A stretch of DNA of 64,000 nucleotides. Origin: Liolophura sinensis. Lineage: Eukaryota; Mollusca; Polyplacophora; Chitonida; Chitonidae. The translations under genes and the position numbers were made by a program. The notes under the pieces were generated by a model. That model saw nothing but the letters and a program-made list of their open reading frames with translations, was not told the origin of the DNA and made no database searches. Location of the stretch: contig NC_088295.1 in assembly GCF_032854445.1 (NCBI RefSeq), positions 70,460,028 to 70,524,027 of the forward strand. Direction: 5' to 3'. Shown piece after piece: positions 49,487 to 60,937 of the stretch. How positions within the stretch are numbered: the stretch's first letter is position 1; each line of letters opens with the position of its first letter.

Positions 49487-51666
49487 ACTGTTTCTTTCGA
49501 TGGTGACAAGGACATAGTTACCTACTCATGAGGCAAATGACACCACCAAATATCACCATTTCCTTGTGGCGTTTTCTAAAATGTTCATTCTCAGTCACGC
49601 CATTTGTAAACTGTTCCGTTGCTGTCGAAAAGCGCTGAAGAGAATCAGGGGCGATAACTCCACTTAAACCTTTAGTCAAAATGTTGTAACATGTATGTCC
49701 TCACCGTTAAGTTGGTATAACGCTAAATTCGTTCCTAAAAAAGGCAAGTTATAGACAGGGTTTCTTCTGACGATAAGACTGTGATGTATGGAAGTAGATG
49801 TTCACTAGTTATTCCTCGTTAGGCAAGCAGCGGATAGATACAAGGGCCTTTCGAAAATCCCTTGCCCTACGCTGCATATTGTGGATCCAGTACCTCAAAA
49901 TCTCGCGATCTCATGTTACGTAGACTTATAGCGCATGTAGTAACCTCTGTCATACATAGCTTGACGTATAAGTTGGCTCAGATAGTTAAAGTGCTTTCTT
50001 GCTGTCACTGTCAGGCCCTTGACCAATGAGGTCAATCGCGTGGTTATTTGCATAGATTGTTCTGATGCCAGAGGAAAACCACGGACCACGGACTAAGGCA
50101 AGCCACTGACAATCGGCCCCATGCCCAGACTTTGCCTTGCCTCAGCTGAATTTTAGGTATATGGTACATTTATTTAACCGTGACCAAGCCTCAATATTTA
50201 ACCCAGGGAACTCTACCTCAACTGTGAGCCAGTCAGCGTTGATTCTGTGTTCATTCAAAGAGTACAAAGCCGAGAAAAGATTAATAGTGGGGGATCGCGT
50301 GGGGGTGGAAGGGCAGTAGTTTAACAGCCTGTCCGAACACGTTAGTTGAGGCTCCAGGGGCAGCGTAGGCCCCGGAAGCGCCACGATTTAGATTGTTGTA
50401 TGTTCGAGTTTTCAATCATTCAAAGTAAAGTGGTGCTCCGAGACACAGGGTATAAAAGAGTTCGGAGCCGAAAAGTGAAAAAAAAAAATTTTAAAACCCT
50501 CAAAGCCTGCATATTCTCCGAGTTTAGGAGTCGGGCCCCGACTTTTAAATGGCGGCCTCAGGTCTTTGCTGAAATTTTTTCACTATATTAAAGCCTTCGT
50601 AAAAGAGCATTATCTGATCGACAGATAATAAAGAATTTCAAAATTCTTAATATAATTTTGAATCCTGTCTGATTTCACGTTATTTATGAAAGGGAACAGA
50701 GAATATACTTTAAAAATGTAGGCCTATTAAGCCAGACGCATTTATAGATAAATATAAGTATCATGCAGTCATGTCGGCACTTAATCTGTTTCAATAAAGA
50801 ATAATCATATTTATCTAACTGCTTGTATGTCGCACAGAAATTAAATCTCACTCCCGGATTATGCTGTACAGCCAAGTAAAACGGCGACAATAAACCATGT
50901 TTTCTTCAGATCTCAAAGCTTCTAGAGGATCGCAATACACAAATTGCGCTGTATATAGCTACATGTAGGTGCCACGGGGCTATATAAACACAATAAAAGA
51001 AGGGGATTTTGAATTCACATTTCTGCATTACGTTCAAGGGATAGGCTCCACCGACAGATATTTCATGCAGATCAAAATACACGTACTACAGTTTAATGCT
51101 ATACCGCGTTCAGAGCTGTGCATTACATGGATTTCGTTCACTGTGAAAACTCTCGGAAAGAATAGCGAGTACCTTTCATGTATATTGTCACAAATTGAGG
51201 GGGGGGGGGGGTATGTAGGTATATAAAGTATGCAATGCTGAATAAAACAAAAGTAATTAGCCTAATTTTTGGATGTTATATTTCTATTATGTAGGTCAAT
51301 CATAATTTCTTCAAGAGTCAGGACCCCTTTGAACCCCACCCGTAGATCTCTCTCTCTCTCTCTAGAGCTATTGTCTTGAACATAAAACGCAGCTCTTGTG
51401 CGAGGAATTGTGCATCCAGCTGGATCCAGTCTTGTTGGTATAAGCCGAGCTGAATGTTTTTATATCATGCTGTGTCAGTTCAACCTTATGCTATACATGA
51501 TGAGAAGGATATCATTTATAACACATGGATAGAAAACATGTAAATGTAGAATATCATTATAATCCCGTGATCTGCAACACCACCTGTTAATATAACGGCC
51601 TATTGAAATAACTCAAACACAATATATAAAATATATATAAACACGTGCATTTATTTTTAAATAAAT

Positions 51667-51669
<3 letters not shown>
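49487..51669. other. Non-coding stretch upstream of the minus-strand gene
   Basis: The first few hundred bases should hold the minus-strand promoter and 5-prime UTR. A decayed family C SINE-like segment lies near 49990-50060. A poly-G run (51199-51210) and a (TC)n run (51347-51364) are present. No supported exon. Confidence 0.45.
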
Positions 51670-51740
<71 letters not shown>

Positions 51741-51750
51741 ACGTGCATTT

Positions 51751-51824
<74 letters not shown>
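51670..51824. repeat. Two (TA)n tracts around a repeated CACGTG-containing spacer
   Basis: TA tracts at 51670-51737 and 51751-51824 are separated by AAACACGTGCATTT. The same 14-mer occurs just before the first tract (51640-51653). Tyr/Ile open frames on both strands are artefacts of the repeat. Confidence 0.9.
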
Positions 51825-51826
<2 letters not shown>

Positions 51827-53243
51827 TCATTTAGTCCTCCTGAATGTATCCATCGTAGCGTGTTGGGGATATTACGCAAGCCAAATATTCTGTATAATTC
51901 TACTTGCACAATAGAGCAGGCACACTCTGACAGCGAACAGAAACTTTCGATTTCGTCCATTTGTTTTGCTTCTACAAGAACTTATAAGATTCTCAGCCAT
52001 CCCTAATTTCGTTGGTAAATACAACAGAGGTATTCAGAAAAGATACGATACTCTGAGTTGAATCCAAAACATGACAAACAAACCATTCTTCCAATGCATC
52101 TTGCGGGGATTTTAACGTAAGCCTGAATACGCCAGTGTCTCTTGTGCTTTGCAGACACATACTGTTGTCCCATGACTGAACTTTCATTAGATACACTGCA
52201 TTCACGGGCGGTTGCACAATGCCTTTCTGATACGCATCAAGAAGAAACGTTCTTAAACTTCGGCTGTGGTGATTTACATATTGGCTCGCTACGCCATGCT
52301 TTCACCAGGGAATCAAATATTACTCCAAATGTATATACGCATACACTGAAATTGAAACAATCGAAGAAACCTACAGCTTCATAACAGTATACACATACGC
52401 CAACAGCAGGCTACTACAAACCAAACGTTATCAAAGGTCAAATGCGCTAGATTCGGGTCGATGCTCTATCAATGCATATGAAGTCAATATAACATGCACA
52501 TGCAAGCAGTAATTAAACACTGTGTGTTCTTGTGGTGATATATGAAACTATAAATGTTTTTGCCCATGGCCTTGAAAATTTCCTCTTGTGTTGTGGTTGT
52601 CCTCTGTCACACTTACAACCGTTAAGTGAGAAAATGTTTGTGATTTTCAGATATAGCGTGCTGAAAAGACAGACTGGACTGAAAATCACACAGCAAAATG
52701 CGATTTAATTTAAACCCTCACCTGTGCATATTCTACAGGACGATCAAGTGTATGATTAATCTCACAAGTATTCATAACTTAAAGGGAAAAGCAAAGAACT
52801 AAATTATTTTGCCCTTGTAATATTGAAAGTAACGCTTTGTCGCTTGTGTTGTGTTTGTGTCTAGCAGAGGCCAATGCACTTTCACTCAGCTTCGTAAGTC
52901 TAATTTCTCACAGGATTTTTCTAAATAACGTTGTTTGGGTTATATATAGCGCGGTAAGGTGGCGTGATTTACAAGATAGATTACGGAAATTTACAATTAA
53001 AGTCTGGTGAAAGCGGGCCCTGGAGTGTAAACATCCTCCTTTTCAATGTTTAATGCACATTTGTATGAAAATTGCTTTCTGCTCCTTTGCGCATAAAATG
53101 AATGATAATAATAATGACCAGATTGACAGTAATAATATTATGTTTTGGATATAGCAGGCTTCCACGTACATGCGAGCATGTTCAATATATAAAAAAAATA
53201 TGTAATATACATGCACAAGCTGATATACATGACATGTTATCAC
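51825..53243. other. Non-coding or unresolved stretch 3-prime of the minus-strand membrane exon
   Basis: If the membrane exon at 53244-53372 belongs to a working gene, its cytoplasmic-tail exons should be here on the minus strand. I could not identify any with confidence. One open frame at 51993-52217 (minus) contains NAVYLMKV, which is at best weakly like the GVYLTPV of the plus-strand receptor. Confidence 0.4.
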
Positions 53244-53372
53244 CTGGTGCAGAGCGTTGCCTCTTCTGTATGCGCCAGTGGACCACTCCAAGAACAGTAA
53301 GTATCGCCAGAAGAGTAGATCCAAGTGTTCCGCCTACAACGGATCCCACCGGGAATTCCCGTGTGTATGATT
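53244..53372 (-). CDS. Transmembrane exon of a receptor-like gene (partial)
   Basis: A 129-nt exon with an excellent acceptor (tgtctgtcattgcag) and donor (CAG|gtgata), phase 1 at both ends, as is usual in Ig-type receptor genes. It encodes ESYTREFPVG, a membrane span (SVVGGTLGSTLLAILTVLGV) and a basic stop-transfer (HWRIQKRQRS). In layout it matches the membrane exon of the plus-strand receptor, but it is not clearly similar in sequence. The only candidate ectodomain exon upstream (54.7-55.1 kb) is damaged, so the gene may be a relic or may use exons I have missed. Confidence 0.6.
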
Positions 53373-54081
53373 CTGCAATGACAGACATGAGCCTGATCTA
53401 TACCCTGTCTTAAGCCACTCTGATTGTATCTAAAGTAAACCTAAAGGATTAACACACGGCAGCTCCCACAAGCGGTCCCCGTTTACATTCGTGTGTTACC
53501 TGACCGATATTCGAGGTGGATACCGTTAGTGTAATTCAAATAAGTTTTTAAAGATATATCTGAAGCTAGTGACCGGTGTGGTATTGAACTGTATGATCTT
53601 ATAGCATCTACAAGGCAGAGCTACTTTTTGGTATTGGGCGAAACAGTCATCAGACTGGATTGAGGCACGTTGACGGTTGAAATGTCTCCCACAGGTGCGA
53701 GCCTTTTCACTATTCAGCACTCTGTGGATTGTGGTCTTGGCGGTAAGGTACCACACAATTACCATAAGGGGCTTTCCGGGCTTTTGATTAGTTTGTGATC
53801 CGAAACGTGATGCTGTATGTTGAACTAATATATTTATCTGTATTGGGTAGAACAGGGTATATTTTGAATAGAATGCCACTCAAAAAACCTTTAATCATCA
53901 CTACAAAAACAACCCAATGAGCTATCAAAACACTACATTGTAAGCCTGTAAGTTGTATGTACATGCAGAGTCCGTTGTGAACAAAATGTGAATTTATACA
54001 GCTTTATACAAACGACAACTGTTAACCAACTACAAGTGTATAGTATAGGCCAACACCATGGTGGACTTACCTATGTAAGCG
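53373..54081. other. Intronic-type sequence without recognised features
   Basis: Lies between the membrane exon and the SINE B copy. The minus-strand frame at 53526-53879 (117 codons) has no signature and no splice sites and is not accepted as coding. Confidence 0.4.
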
Positions 54082-54472
54082 TTAAGAAAAAGTGAGTGAG
54101 TGAGTGAGTGCTTGGGGTTTAACGTCGTACTCAACAATTTTTCAGTCATATGACAACGACGGAATCCTTAGGGTGCATGTACGTATAATGTGCCTCCTTG
54201 TTGCAGGACGGATTTCCACCGCTCTTTTATTTAGTGCTGCTTCACTGAGACGACTTACCGAAGGCAAGTAAGCCGCCCCGCCCGAGCCATTATACTGATA
54301 CGGGTCAACCAGTCGTTACACTATCCCCTTCATGCTGAACGCAAAGCGAGGAAGTGACAACTTCCTCTTTTAAAGTCTTAGGTGTGACTCGATCAAGGAT
54401 TGATCCTGGATCTACCGGTCCCGAAGCGGACGCTCTCCCAACTGTGCTATCCGGGCCGGTTTAAGAAAAAGT
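54082..54472 (-). mobile_element. tRNA-derived SINE, family B, full length, with target-site duplication
   Basis: It is flanked by 12-bp direct repeats TTAAGAAAAAGT (54082-54093 and 54461-54472). Read on the minus strand it starts with a tRNA-like head (GATAGCACAGTTGGGAGAGC; box B GGATCAATCC). Its 3-prime module is GTCATATGACTGAAAAATTG, TTGAGTACGACGTTAAACCC, and it ends in (CACT)n. It lies between the membrane exon and the damaged Ig exon. Confidence 0.9.
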
Positions 54473-54674
54473 CTTTTATATGAACGATGCATATATATTT
54501 TGGCAATTAGCCAAAACACACCTCAGCATTATCACCAGACAGTGTATATGCTGACATTAGTATCATGTTTTTGTTGCGTCACCTACATGCCGCACATGGG
54601 TCACATCTGATTTAGAAATTAGCTACCGTATTTAAATAGCTTATATTAAAACTGTTTTAAGTGGGCGCGAGTAT

Positions 54675-55103
54675 TCAAATTATGCTCATGATAAAGCATG
54701 TAGAAACAAATAAAAAACCAAGTCGAAATTCGTTGGTTTTGTCCTTTAATTTGGAATGGTCTTTACGCTGAAGAACGGAAATCTCGCCTGAAGAAACCCG
54801 AACGAAAAACGTGACATGTGACATGTGTTGTGTGATACCAGTGATATCAGTGATAACGGTTATAGTGTAGTTCCCCATATCAGCCAGACTCACGTGACTC
54901 AGTGTCAAGACTGTGACAGTACCCAGCACACAAATCGTCTCACCAAAGACCACGAGGTTCACCAATCCATCCTCCTCACGGTGACACTCTAAGGTCTAAC
55001 TCTGCCCCGGTCTCCTCCATACCACTCTAACCTTTCCTAAACTGAAGCGTGCATAGACAAGTATAGCAATAGTTTCCTCTTTTCCAGATCCAACGGTACA
55101 AAC
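54675..55103 (-). pseudogene. Decayed Ig-like exon with in-frame stop
   Basis: The minus-strand reading has an Ig layout: GSGKEETIAILVYARFS (B strand), GKVRVVWRRPGQ (core Trp), ETICVLGTVTVLTLSH and VSLADMGNYTITV (the D-x-G-x-Y signature). Two defects are visible. An in-frame TAG lies at 54996-54998, right after the WRRPGQ segment. Both disulphide cysteines are absent at their expected places (Tyr in VYARF, Ile after NYT). No clean acceptor is present at its 5-prime edge. The stop may be a sequencing error, but together with the missing cysteines it points to a relic. Confidence 0.55.
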
Positions 55104-55643
55104 CTTTGGGTAAGTGCCAAATACAGCAGCAGGTACAAATTAGAGATTCAGATTAAAGCCTACATTTATTCCCTGTTACACCTGTCGGGTTTGCCTACAT
55201 ACGAATTCCACGTTGCCTTTACACGTTACTCGTGGCGATCGTGCCAAATACGTTTCATACTGCATAAACAACGTGATGTTACCTTAGTGTTTTTCCATAG
55301 ACTTATGCCATTTATAAAAAAAAAGTTACCATGAGTTCTAGCATTTTAAATATTTGTGTCAAATATTCATTATCGGCGACTAAATTTTGCTCCCTAGTTG
55401 CATTGATTGATGTTTTGTATAGTAAATAGCCTATATTTAAGCCTCGGCGCCGCGCCAAAATAGAAATTGTCCATAACAGCCAGTATATATATTCATCCAG
55501 TAACCTGTAATTGTGGTACATTCAGTTACGTTTGGCAGGTTATACACGGTATCAGACGTGCGGTATTGGGCGTATGCATATCGAGTATGTCTACACATGG
55601 CCACAGACACCCATTAGTTTTCCATAAGCGACAATGTTAACGT
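55104..55643. other. No recognised feature
   Basis: AT-rich with scattered short frames only. Nothing supported. Confidence 0.4.
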
Positions 55644-56000
55644 TTAGCGCTGTAGTTCAGTCCCAAACATTCCGTGGCCAGTAAGCTTTGGTATATACCT
55701 GGCCCAGCATGTGAGAAAGAAGCCATAAAAATCTTGACTTAGGTTGACCGTCAAAATGTGGGCCTTTCTATGCCGGCAGCTGGGAGGGGTGCCCAGCAAC
55801 GCCAATGGAACGTCACCGGCAAGCCCATCGCTCATCACCACCTGTCTGCTTGTGTCCTCTCGCCAAACTTTCGAACTTTCATCATTAAACCTCATACCTG
55901 CCCAAAGCTTAGGCAATTCCCATCATTTTGATACCAAGCATGCATTTGTACACCAAAAACGGCAGACTGGCAGCAAAAAAGACTTTACACCCTAAAATAC
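55644..56000 (-). other. Coding-like fragment of unknown origin
   Basis: The minus strand reads open for about 118 codons, apart from one TGA (55923-55925). It contains KVWREDTSRQVVMSDGLAG and HILTVNLSQDFYGFFLTCW. The composition is more protein-like and GC-richer than its surroundings. The C-terminal part faintly resembles an Ig F strand, but no W/C pair is convincing. It may equally be a fragment of a mobile element. I do not recognise it. Confidence 0.3.
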
Positions 56001-57189
56001 ACAGAATTACATTTGTAATCCCGAAAAACGGAAGTTGTAATGGGGGTCTGTGTCCACATGCAGTTCTCTCGTAATGTCGTATGATGTTACAGCGTGGAAA
56101 AATATGGATTTACAGTTATTTTAGAGAACCAAAATACGTCTAAATTTTTGTGTGGAATCCTAGAAAATTTAATGACTTCCAAATAATTGCCTATCCCAAT
56201 GAGCCAAATTGGTATCAAGTTGATCACTGGCTCCTGAATTCCTCTTTCGGTATATCGCAAGATTCATGACTGAACAGAACTGCATTGATTTAGTGGCACC
56301 ATCGGAGAACTCCTACAAAAAATTGAGCAGCTGCCGCACAGACACATTTAATTTTTGATCATTCTTAAGAGTACCACAAAGTTTAGGGCTTCGCTGTGTC
56401 ACGTTCAAATAACACGAAGAACCAATAATCATACAAGATCAGTGTAAGTAAACACGTGCGATTAACAGCAAGATGTATTGTTTGATATGGTGATATCGAC
56501 CATCACAGCATCTTACTTTGGGCACTAACAGAAACTTGTCCCTTTTGTTGTTGTTTTATTCCGCTCGTTGGCACACTCACATGTTAGAGAGTGTGAAAAG
56601 TGTAGTTTGACTATATCCCGCATACCGGAGCTCCAGGTGTTCAGATGAGGGCTAGGTCCAGATGATGCTCTCACTGGGTGTGCAGGTCAGGAACCCCTTT
56701 GAGCTGCGCAGATTAATGTCCAGGTACTCTTGTTGTACGTCACAGATACAATACGGGATTTACACCAACATAAACAGGTTAGCGATAGCTACATCCTTTA
56801 CATAACGTGAATGCAGATCTCTTTAAACCAACACCCCAAATTATTTGCATACGAATTCAATAATTAATCATTCTACCCATACAGAAAAAATACACTCAAT
56901 TAGGATGTGTTTATTTCCTCTCATATATATTTTACTGTTGCTATACACTGCTTACAATAATATTTTGGATGTATCACGACGTTGTTTCAGCAAATCGGTC
57001 CCGTTTGTCGACATGATTACTTTATTTCATTGATGGCATGAGGCTGAGGAATTTTATCTTTATTTCGCGTGGTTGGATTTATTGATAGAGGAAACTATAA
57101 TTAGATTACCTCGAGTATTAAGCACTGCGTGCCCCATGACAGAAAAATGCGGATTAATTGGTCTTGACCATGCGGCCTCACCTTTGGGA
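56001..57189. other. No recognised feature
   Basis: AT-rich, no supported exon, no clear repeat. Confidence 0.4.
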
Positions 57190-57308
57190 TTTATTTGTTC
57201 ATTTCATTGGAGTTTTACTCTGTACTCAAGAATATTTCATTTATACGACAACGGCCAGCATTACGGTGGGAGGAAACCCGGTAGAGCCCGTTGGAAATTC
57301 ACGACCAT
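57190..57308 (-). mobile_element. SINE family A, 3-prime half, reverse orientation
   Basis: Contains GGAGTTTTACTCTGTACTC, AAGAATATTTCATTTATACG and GGCCAGCATTACGGTGGG. Confidence 0.8.
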
Positions 57309-58045
57309 GCTAGCATGACACCTATTCGGAGTCGCCAACTTGCTAATAGTACAGTGCAGCTGTTACTACTGATATACTGCTGACATACTGAAAGATGGTT
57401 GCATGAGCTTTAATTATGCCGAGTGCCCAAGCTATACTAAATACCAAGATTGCCGCTGGTAGTCTTACATTTTCCCGACAAGGGTCCTCCCGCTTTGACC
57501 AGGCGGTCTTCCAAACTGTATACCACCACAAAGCGGTCATTCCTTTTTCCGCGAAATTGTGACTTGAAACCTAGCCCGTCTGACAACTGCTTTCTTGTAA
57601 TAATGGAATGGGCCAATGAAGCTACCCGTTTGTGCACAAGACATGGCAAAAGCAGAAGTGAGCAACAGACTACACAGCATGGGCCTGAGCTAATCTGAGC
57701 GGGAAAGATTCCACATTGTATTACATTTATGTTGGTACACCACCATGTTACATTCTGTGTCGTAGACCTGCTGACTCACACAGGGCAATAAGAAAGGATA
57801 AGCGACAACGACTTCCCAGGATGTTACTGCCGTTACACATGTAATCCCTAGCAGCAAACCTCGTCACATTCTCTGTTGTGTAATAGAGAGATGAAACCAA
57901 GACCTCTGCACTGCCCAACCTTGCCAGGTAAATATTGGCTGGGGATTCCCCTCTGTGGTGCACCGAATTCTGATGGGCCACTGTCCAGATTTGGGAATGT
58001 CCAGATTTACAATATGTAATCAAACTATAAGTATAATGATTCTTT
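57309..58045. other. No supported gene
   Basis: Overlapping short frames on both strands at 57.35-57.7 and 57.75-58.0 kb have no domain or splice support. Confidence 0.4.
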
Positions 58046-58112
58046 GCGAATGATGTTTTACGTCGTACTCAACAATATTTCGCTTATACGACAGCGGCCA
58101 GCATTATACTTA
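58046..58112 (-). mobile_element. SINE family A, short 3-prime fragment, reverse orientation
   Basis: Contains GATGTTTTACGTCGTACTC, AACAATATTTCGCTTATACG and GCGGCCAGCATTAT, then stops abruptly. Confidence 0.75.
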
Positions 58113-59139
58113 CACCGTTAGCATTATAGCTGAAATGGCAAAACCTGTCTACTGTCTACCTATCTTTTTTCTTTAAACTTGAACTGATTAATAAATGATT
58201 ATCCTTCTTTTTTCATTCAAATGTTTTCATATCAAAAGGGGTTTTTTCATCAGCAGCGCATTATATGCCCCTTATACCGTGCAACAGACATTTTTTATGT
58301 ATATTTTCCATATATAAGCATAGTCGATACTGGTCACTTTGCGCTTTAGCGGAACTATGCGAAGAGTTCGTCGATAAAAAAAAAAACATATGGAGAATTT
58401 CTATTGCAGTCATCTGACAAACACACTGGTTAGTGAACCATTTTAAGTAAAACAGAGACGTCGTATTTGTTATTTTGTCTGGCATTTACTTTTTGTCTCA
58501 TCACAGCACTTCAGTAGAGCTGTTCAAAGTTCTGCACGGTGTTGGCTTGGCCTGCATTTCCCTTTAGCATTTCCCACAAGGAACAATCTATATTAACATC
58601 GAACCAGTTCAACTACCGATAGAAAGAGGGGTTCAACTCCCAAATTGCTTCCAGGACGGCGGCATGTTCTGTGCTTAGAATACTCCCGTTACTGTATGTG
58701 CTTGTGCCTGACATTTGACACAAGCCTGTCATCGACCGTTCAGCTGCTAAGGTGTACCCAGCTTCTTGTCTAACCGCATTGTCCTCATCAATGCTTCAGT
58801 TGTAAGACGGCGGAGGATAAATGTTTCTGGTCACATGACAGGTTAGTACTTTAGCTACCCCTTGTTCACCGTCGATAGATTCTGTATTCTGGGCCTCTGT
58901 AATCCCAGCTAATGAATGTGGGGAGATACGAATGTTAGATAGATCTTTATTTAAGTTTATCGCCATAGTCAAGATTGTTCCACTTCTAATGAGACATCAG
59001 TTGCAGAGGAATATATCAGCTGCTGTACTCTGCATGGTTCTTGTTGCCAACAGTTTTTTAGTCCCTCAGTATGTATAACTTTCCCTTACCTATATGTAAC
59101 GTTAAAGAATTTTTGCAGTTGTTTACATGTATTGTGAAT
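58113..59139. other. No recognised feature
   Basis: No supported exon or repeat. Confidence 0.4.
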
Positions 59140-59205
59140 TATGGAAGCCGGACGTGGACATGTCATCCCGCTCCTCGCGGATCGAGATGTCTTCCGGCTT
59201 CCATA
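59140..59205. repeat. 66-bp hairpin element with 13-bp perfect arms
   Basis: Arms TATGGAAGCCGGA (59140-59152) and TCCGGCTTCCATA (59193-59205) enclose a GC-rich loop. The loop has its own complementary ends (GACAT/ATGTC) and a CTCCTCGCGGATCGAG core. The compact nested pairing suggests a foldback element or structured RNA and not chance. Confidence 0.6.
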
Positions 59206-59780
59206 GTTAATAGCAAGTATGGAATAGCTCTGTACGGCTGTGATTACATATTCTAGCACAGGACTGTCTTGCTTCATGAGCTTACCTTGAACACCTACGT
59301 ACATCTCGTGCTTTCCTCTATACACCACTGCTGTCCACCAAATAAAGTGTAGGTACATACAGTCATCTCAATCGATTTCAGGTAGGTGTACCCATACACG
59401 TGTCATCACTAGGCACAAGTCATGCTTCAATGCACGCTCCTCACAGCACACACAGGAAAAATAACATAGGAAAAAGTTCCTTGTCTAGTTTTACATGACT
59501 GACATGACTACCAAAAAGCATATTTGGTACAGAAATGTTTTAAGTGATAAATATTGATTATAGATCTCCGGGTGGTCATTACTGATGAGACTGACCCTAA
59601 AAAATTAGTCCATGTATGTGTATCAAAAGGTCAAGCTTATCATTCCCCTCACTGTGAGGAGTATGCATTCAAAGATGCCTTTTGTAGTTGGAATTTATCC
59701 ACAGTAGTACATTACATCGAAAACGTGCCTATTTGCGGAGGAGGAGGGGGAATACTGTATACCGTATGTAGTATTAGAGA
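59206..59780. other. No recognised feature
   Basis: Unique-looking sequence leading into the pentanucleotide satellite. Confidence 0.4.
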
Positions 59781-59898
59781 ATAGTATTGTGTGGTATAGT
59801 ACCGTATAGTACAGTATAGCATAGTATAGTATAGTATAGTATAGTATAATATAGTATAGTATAGTATAGTATAGTATAGTATAGTATAGTATAGTACA
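59781..59898. repeat. (ATAGT)n pentanucleotide satellite
   Basis: About 20 units, irregular on the left and regular on the right, running directly into the inverted-repeat segment at 59899. It is the reverse complement of the (TATAC)n satellite at 62.2 kb. Confidence 0.9.
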
Positions 59899-60062
59899 GT
59901 GTCTGGTCGGCTTGTAGTGTTGAGCTGTGGCGCGCCAAAACGGACCTATGGGGGAAGGGTTGTCCCCCCCTTGGATTTCGTTGACATCCGCGCTGCATCC
60001 TCTAATGGGAGACGGTTGGACGGACCAATGAGCGACGGGGTGAGCGAAAGGTGGGCTTGTAG
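59899..60062 (+). repeat. Long inverted repeat, left copy
   Basis: About 164 bp (starts GTGTCTGGTCGGCTTGTAG, contains GGCGCGCC, ends AGGTGGGCTTGTA). It is nearly identical to the reverse complement of 62052-62213; one single-base length difference was seen (GACGGGG versus GACGGG). With the outer satellites it behaves like the terminal inverted repeat of a mobile element about 2.3 kb long, or of a larger element partly rearranged. Confidence 0.9.
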
Positions 60063-60328
60063 AGTTGGGTTGAGTGGCTCCGTTGCGCCAAAACTGACCA
60101 ATGTGCGACAAGCAGATCAAGAAACGCAGATGGTGGGAAAAAATCCTCCCGCACCCAGTCATAGCGCGAATTTCACGTTGACGTTTTGATTCACCCGTTC
60201 GCTGACGACAGAGGAGATCAGTCATATCAGAGTAGTGGATCCGTCCAAGCGCATTTTTTTTGGTTGAGGAGAGTGAACAAAACAGCTTGAAAAGTGTTAG
60301 CGGACGGCATCTCTCGTCAAAATAAATT

Positions 60329-60409
60329 ATGGGCCGCACATGTGCACAATGCCAGCGAGAGTTTGTTGATGTGCATCAACGCCAAGCAAGGAAATGTCTG
60401 ACGGAGTAG
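60329..60409 (+). CDS. 26-codon zinc-finger-like frame, probable element remnant
   Basis: ATG to TAG, with TCAQCQREF...H...RKC, which fits a C-x2-C-x(n)-H-x(n)-C zinc-binding pattern. It begins 267 bp inside the left inverted repeat, where an element gene would be expected to start. It is probably the truncated N-terminus of an element protein and not a separate gene. Confidence 0.35.
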   Translation: MGRTCAQCQREFVDVHQRQARKCLTE

Positions 60410-60937
60410 AGCCTTTGGAGAGCGGTGAGTTCGCTTGCCGAACGTACACCAAGTCACTTTCCAGACTGGACAACAGGCTCAGGCTTCACTAAACGCGCAA
60501 CACCACCACCACCACTGATTTACGTGCAATACCTGTGCCCGGACATTTGCCCCACTGGCGGACGTACGGGAAAAAAGAACGGATGTACACATGTCAAGCG
60601 TATCAGAAGACGTTCTACACACGTGCGCGCGCGCACACACAGCGTATCGTTAAGGCAGGGTTCGTCTTACCTGAAGATGAGTCCTTCGGACGGGTTTTTT
60701 TCAGGCAAAAGCTGAACCGTTTACCACTAGGTCAGACACCGCAGCGCTTTACCACTCGGCGACGCGGCGATGCCTCCGTCTTGCTCGGACACATTGCTCA
60801 AGGACCGATTCCTCGGACTTTGTATATTTTTTTCATACAAAAAGGTTGTCACCTTTTACGACAAACTGCCTAGAGGGCTGAGGTGCTATTCTTGATACCA
60901 GACCAAACAAATTCATCATCGACACCGTTGCACGGTC
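60410..60937. mobile_element. Degenerate element interior
   Basis: GC-richer than the surrounding genome. It is open in overlapping frames without a recognised domain. A tRNA-like reverse segment (complement of GTCGCCGAGTGGTAAAGCGC) lies near 60755-60774. Confidence 0.4.

Noticed and set aside
51613..52006. Long Tyr/Ile frames on both strands
   Set aside because: Pure products of the (TA)n microsatellite.
52142..52384. Plus-strand 80-codon frame near the minus-strand membrane exon
   Set aside because: No domain and no splice support.
57748..58023. Minus-strand frame with ENVTRFAARDYMC, faintly like an Ig F strand
   Set aside because: No core Trp, no first Cys at a plausible distance and no splice sites.
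59695..60339. 214-codon minus-strand frame
   Set aside because: Reads through the pentanucleotide satellite and inverted repeat; five-base repeats without a stop stay open in all three frames.
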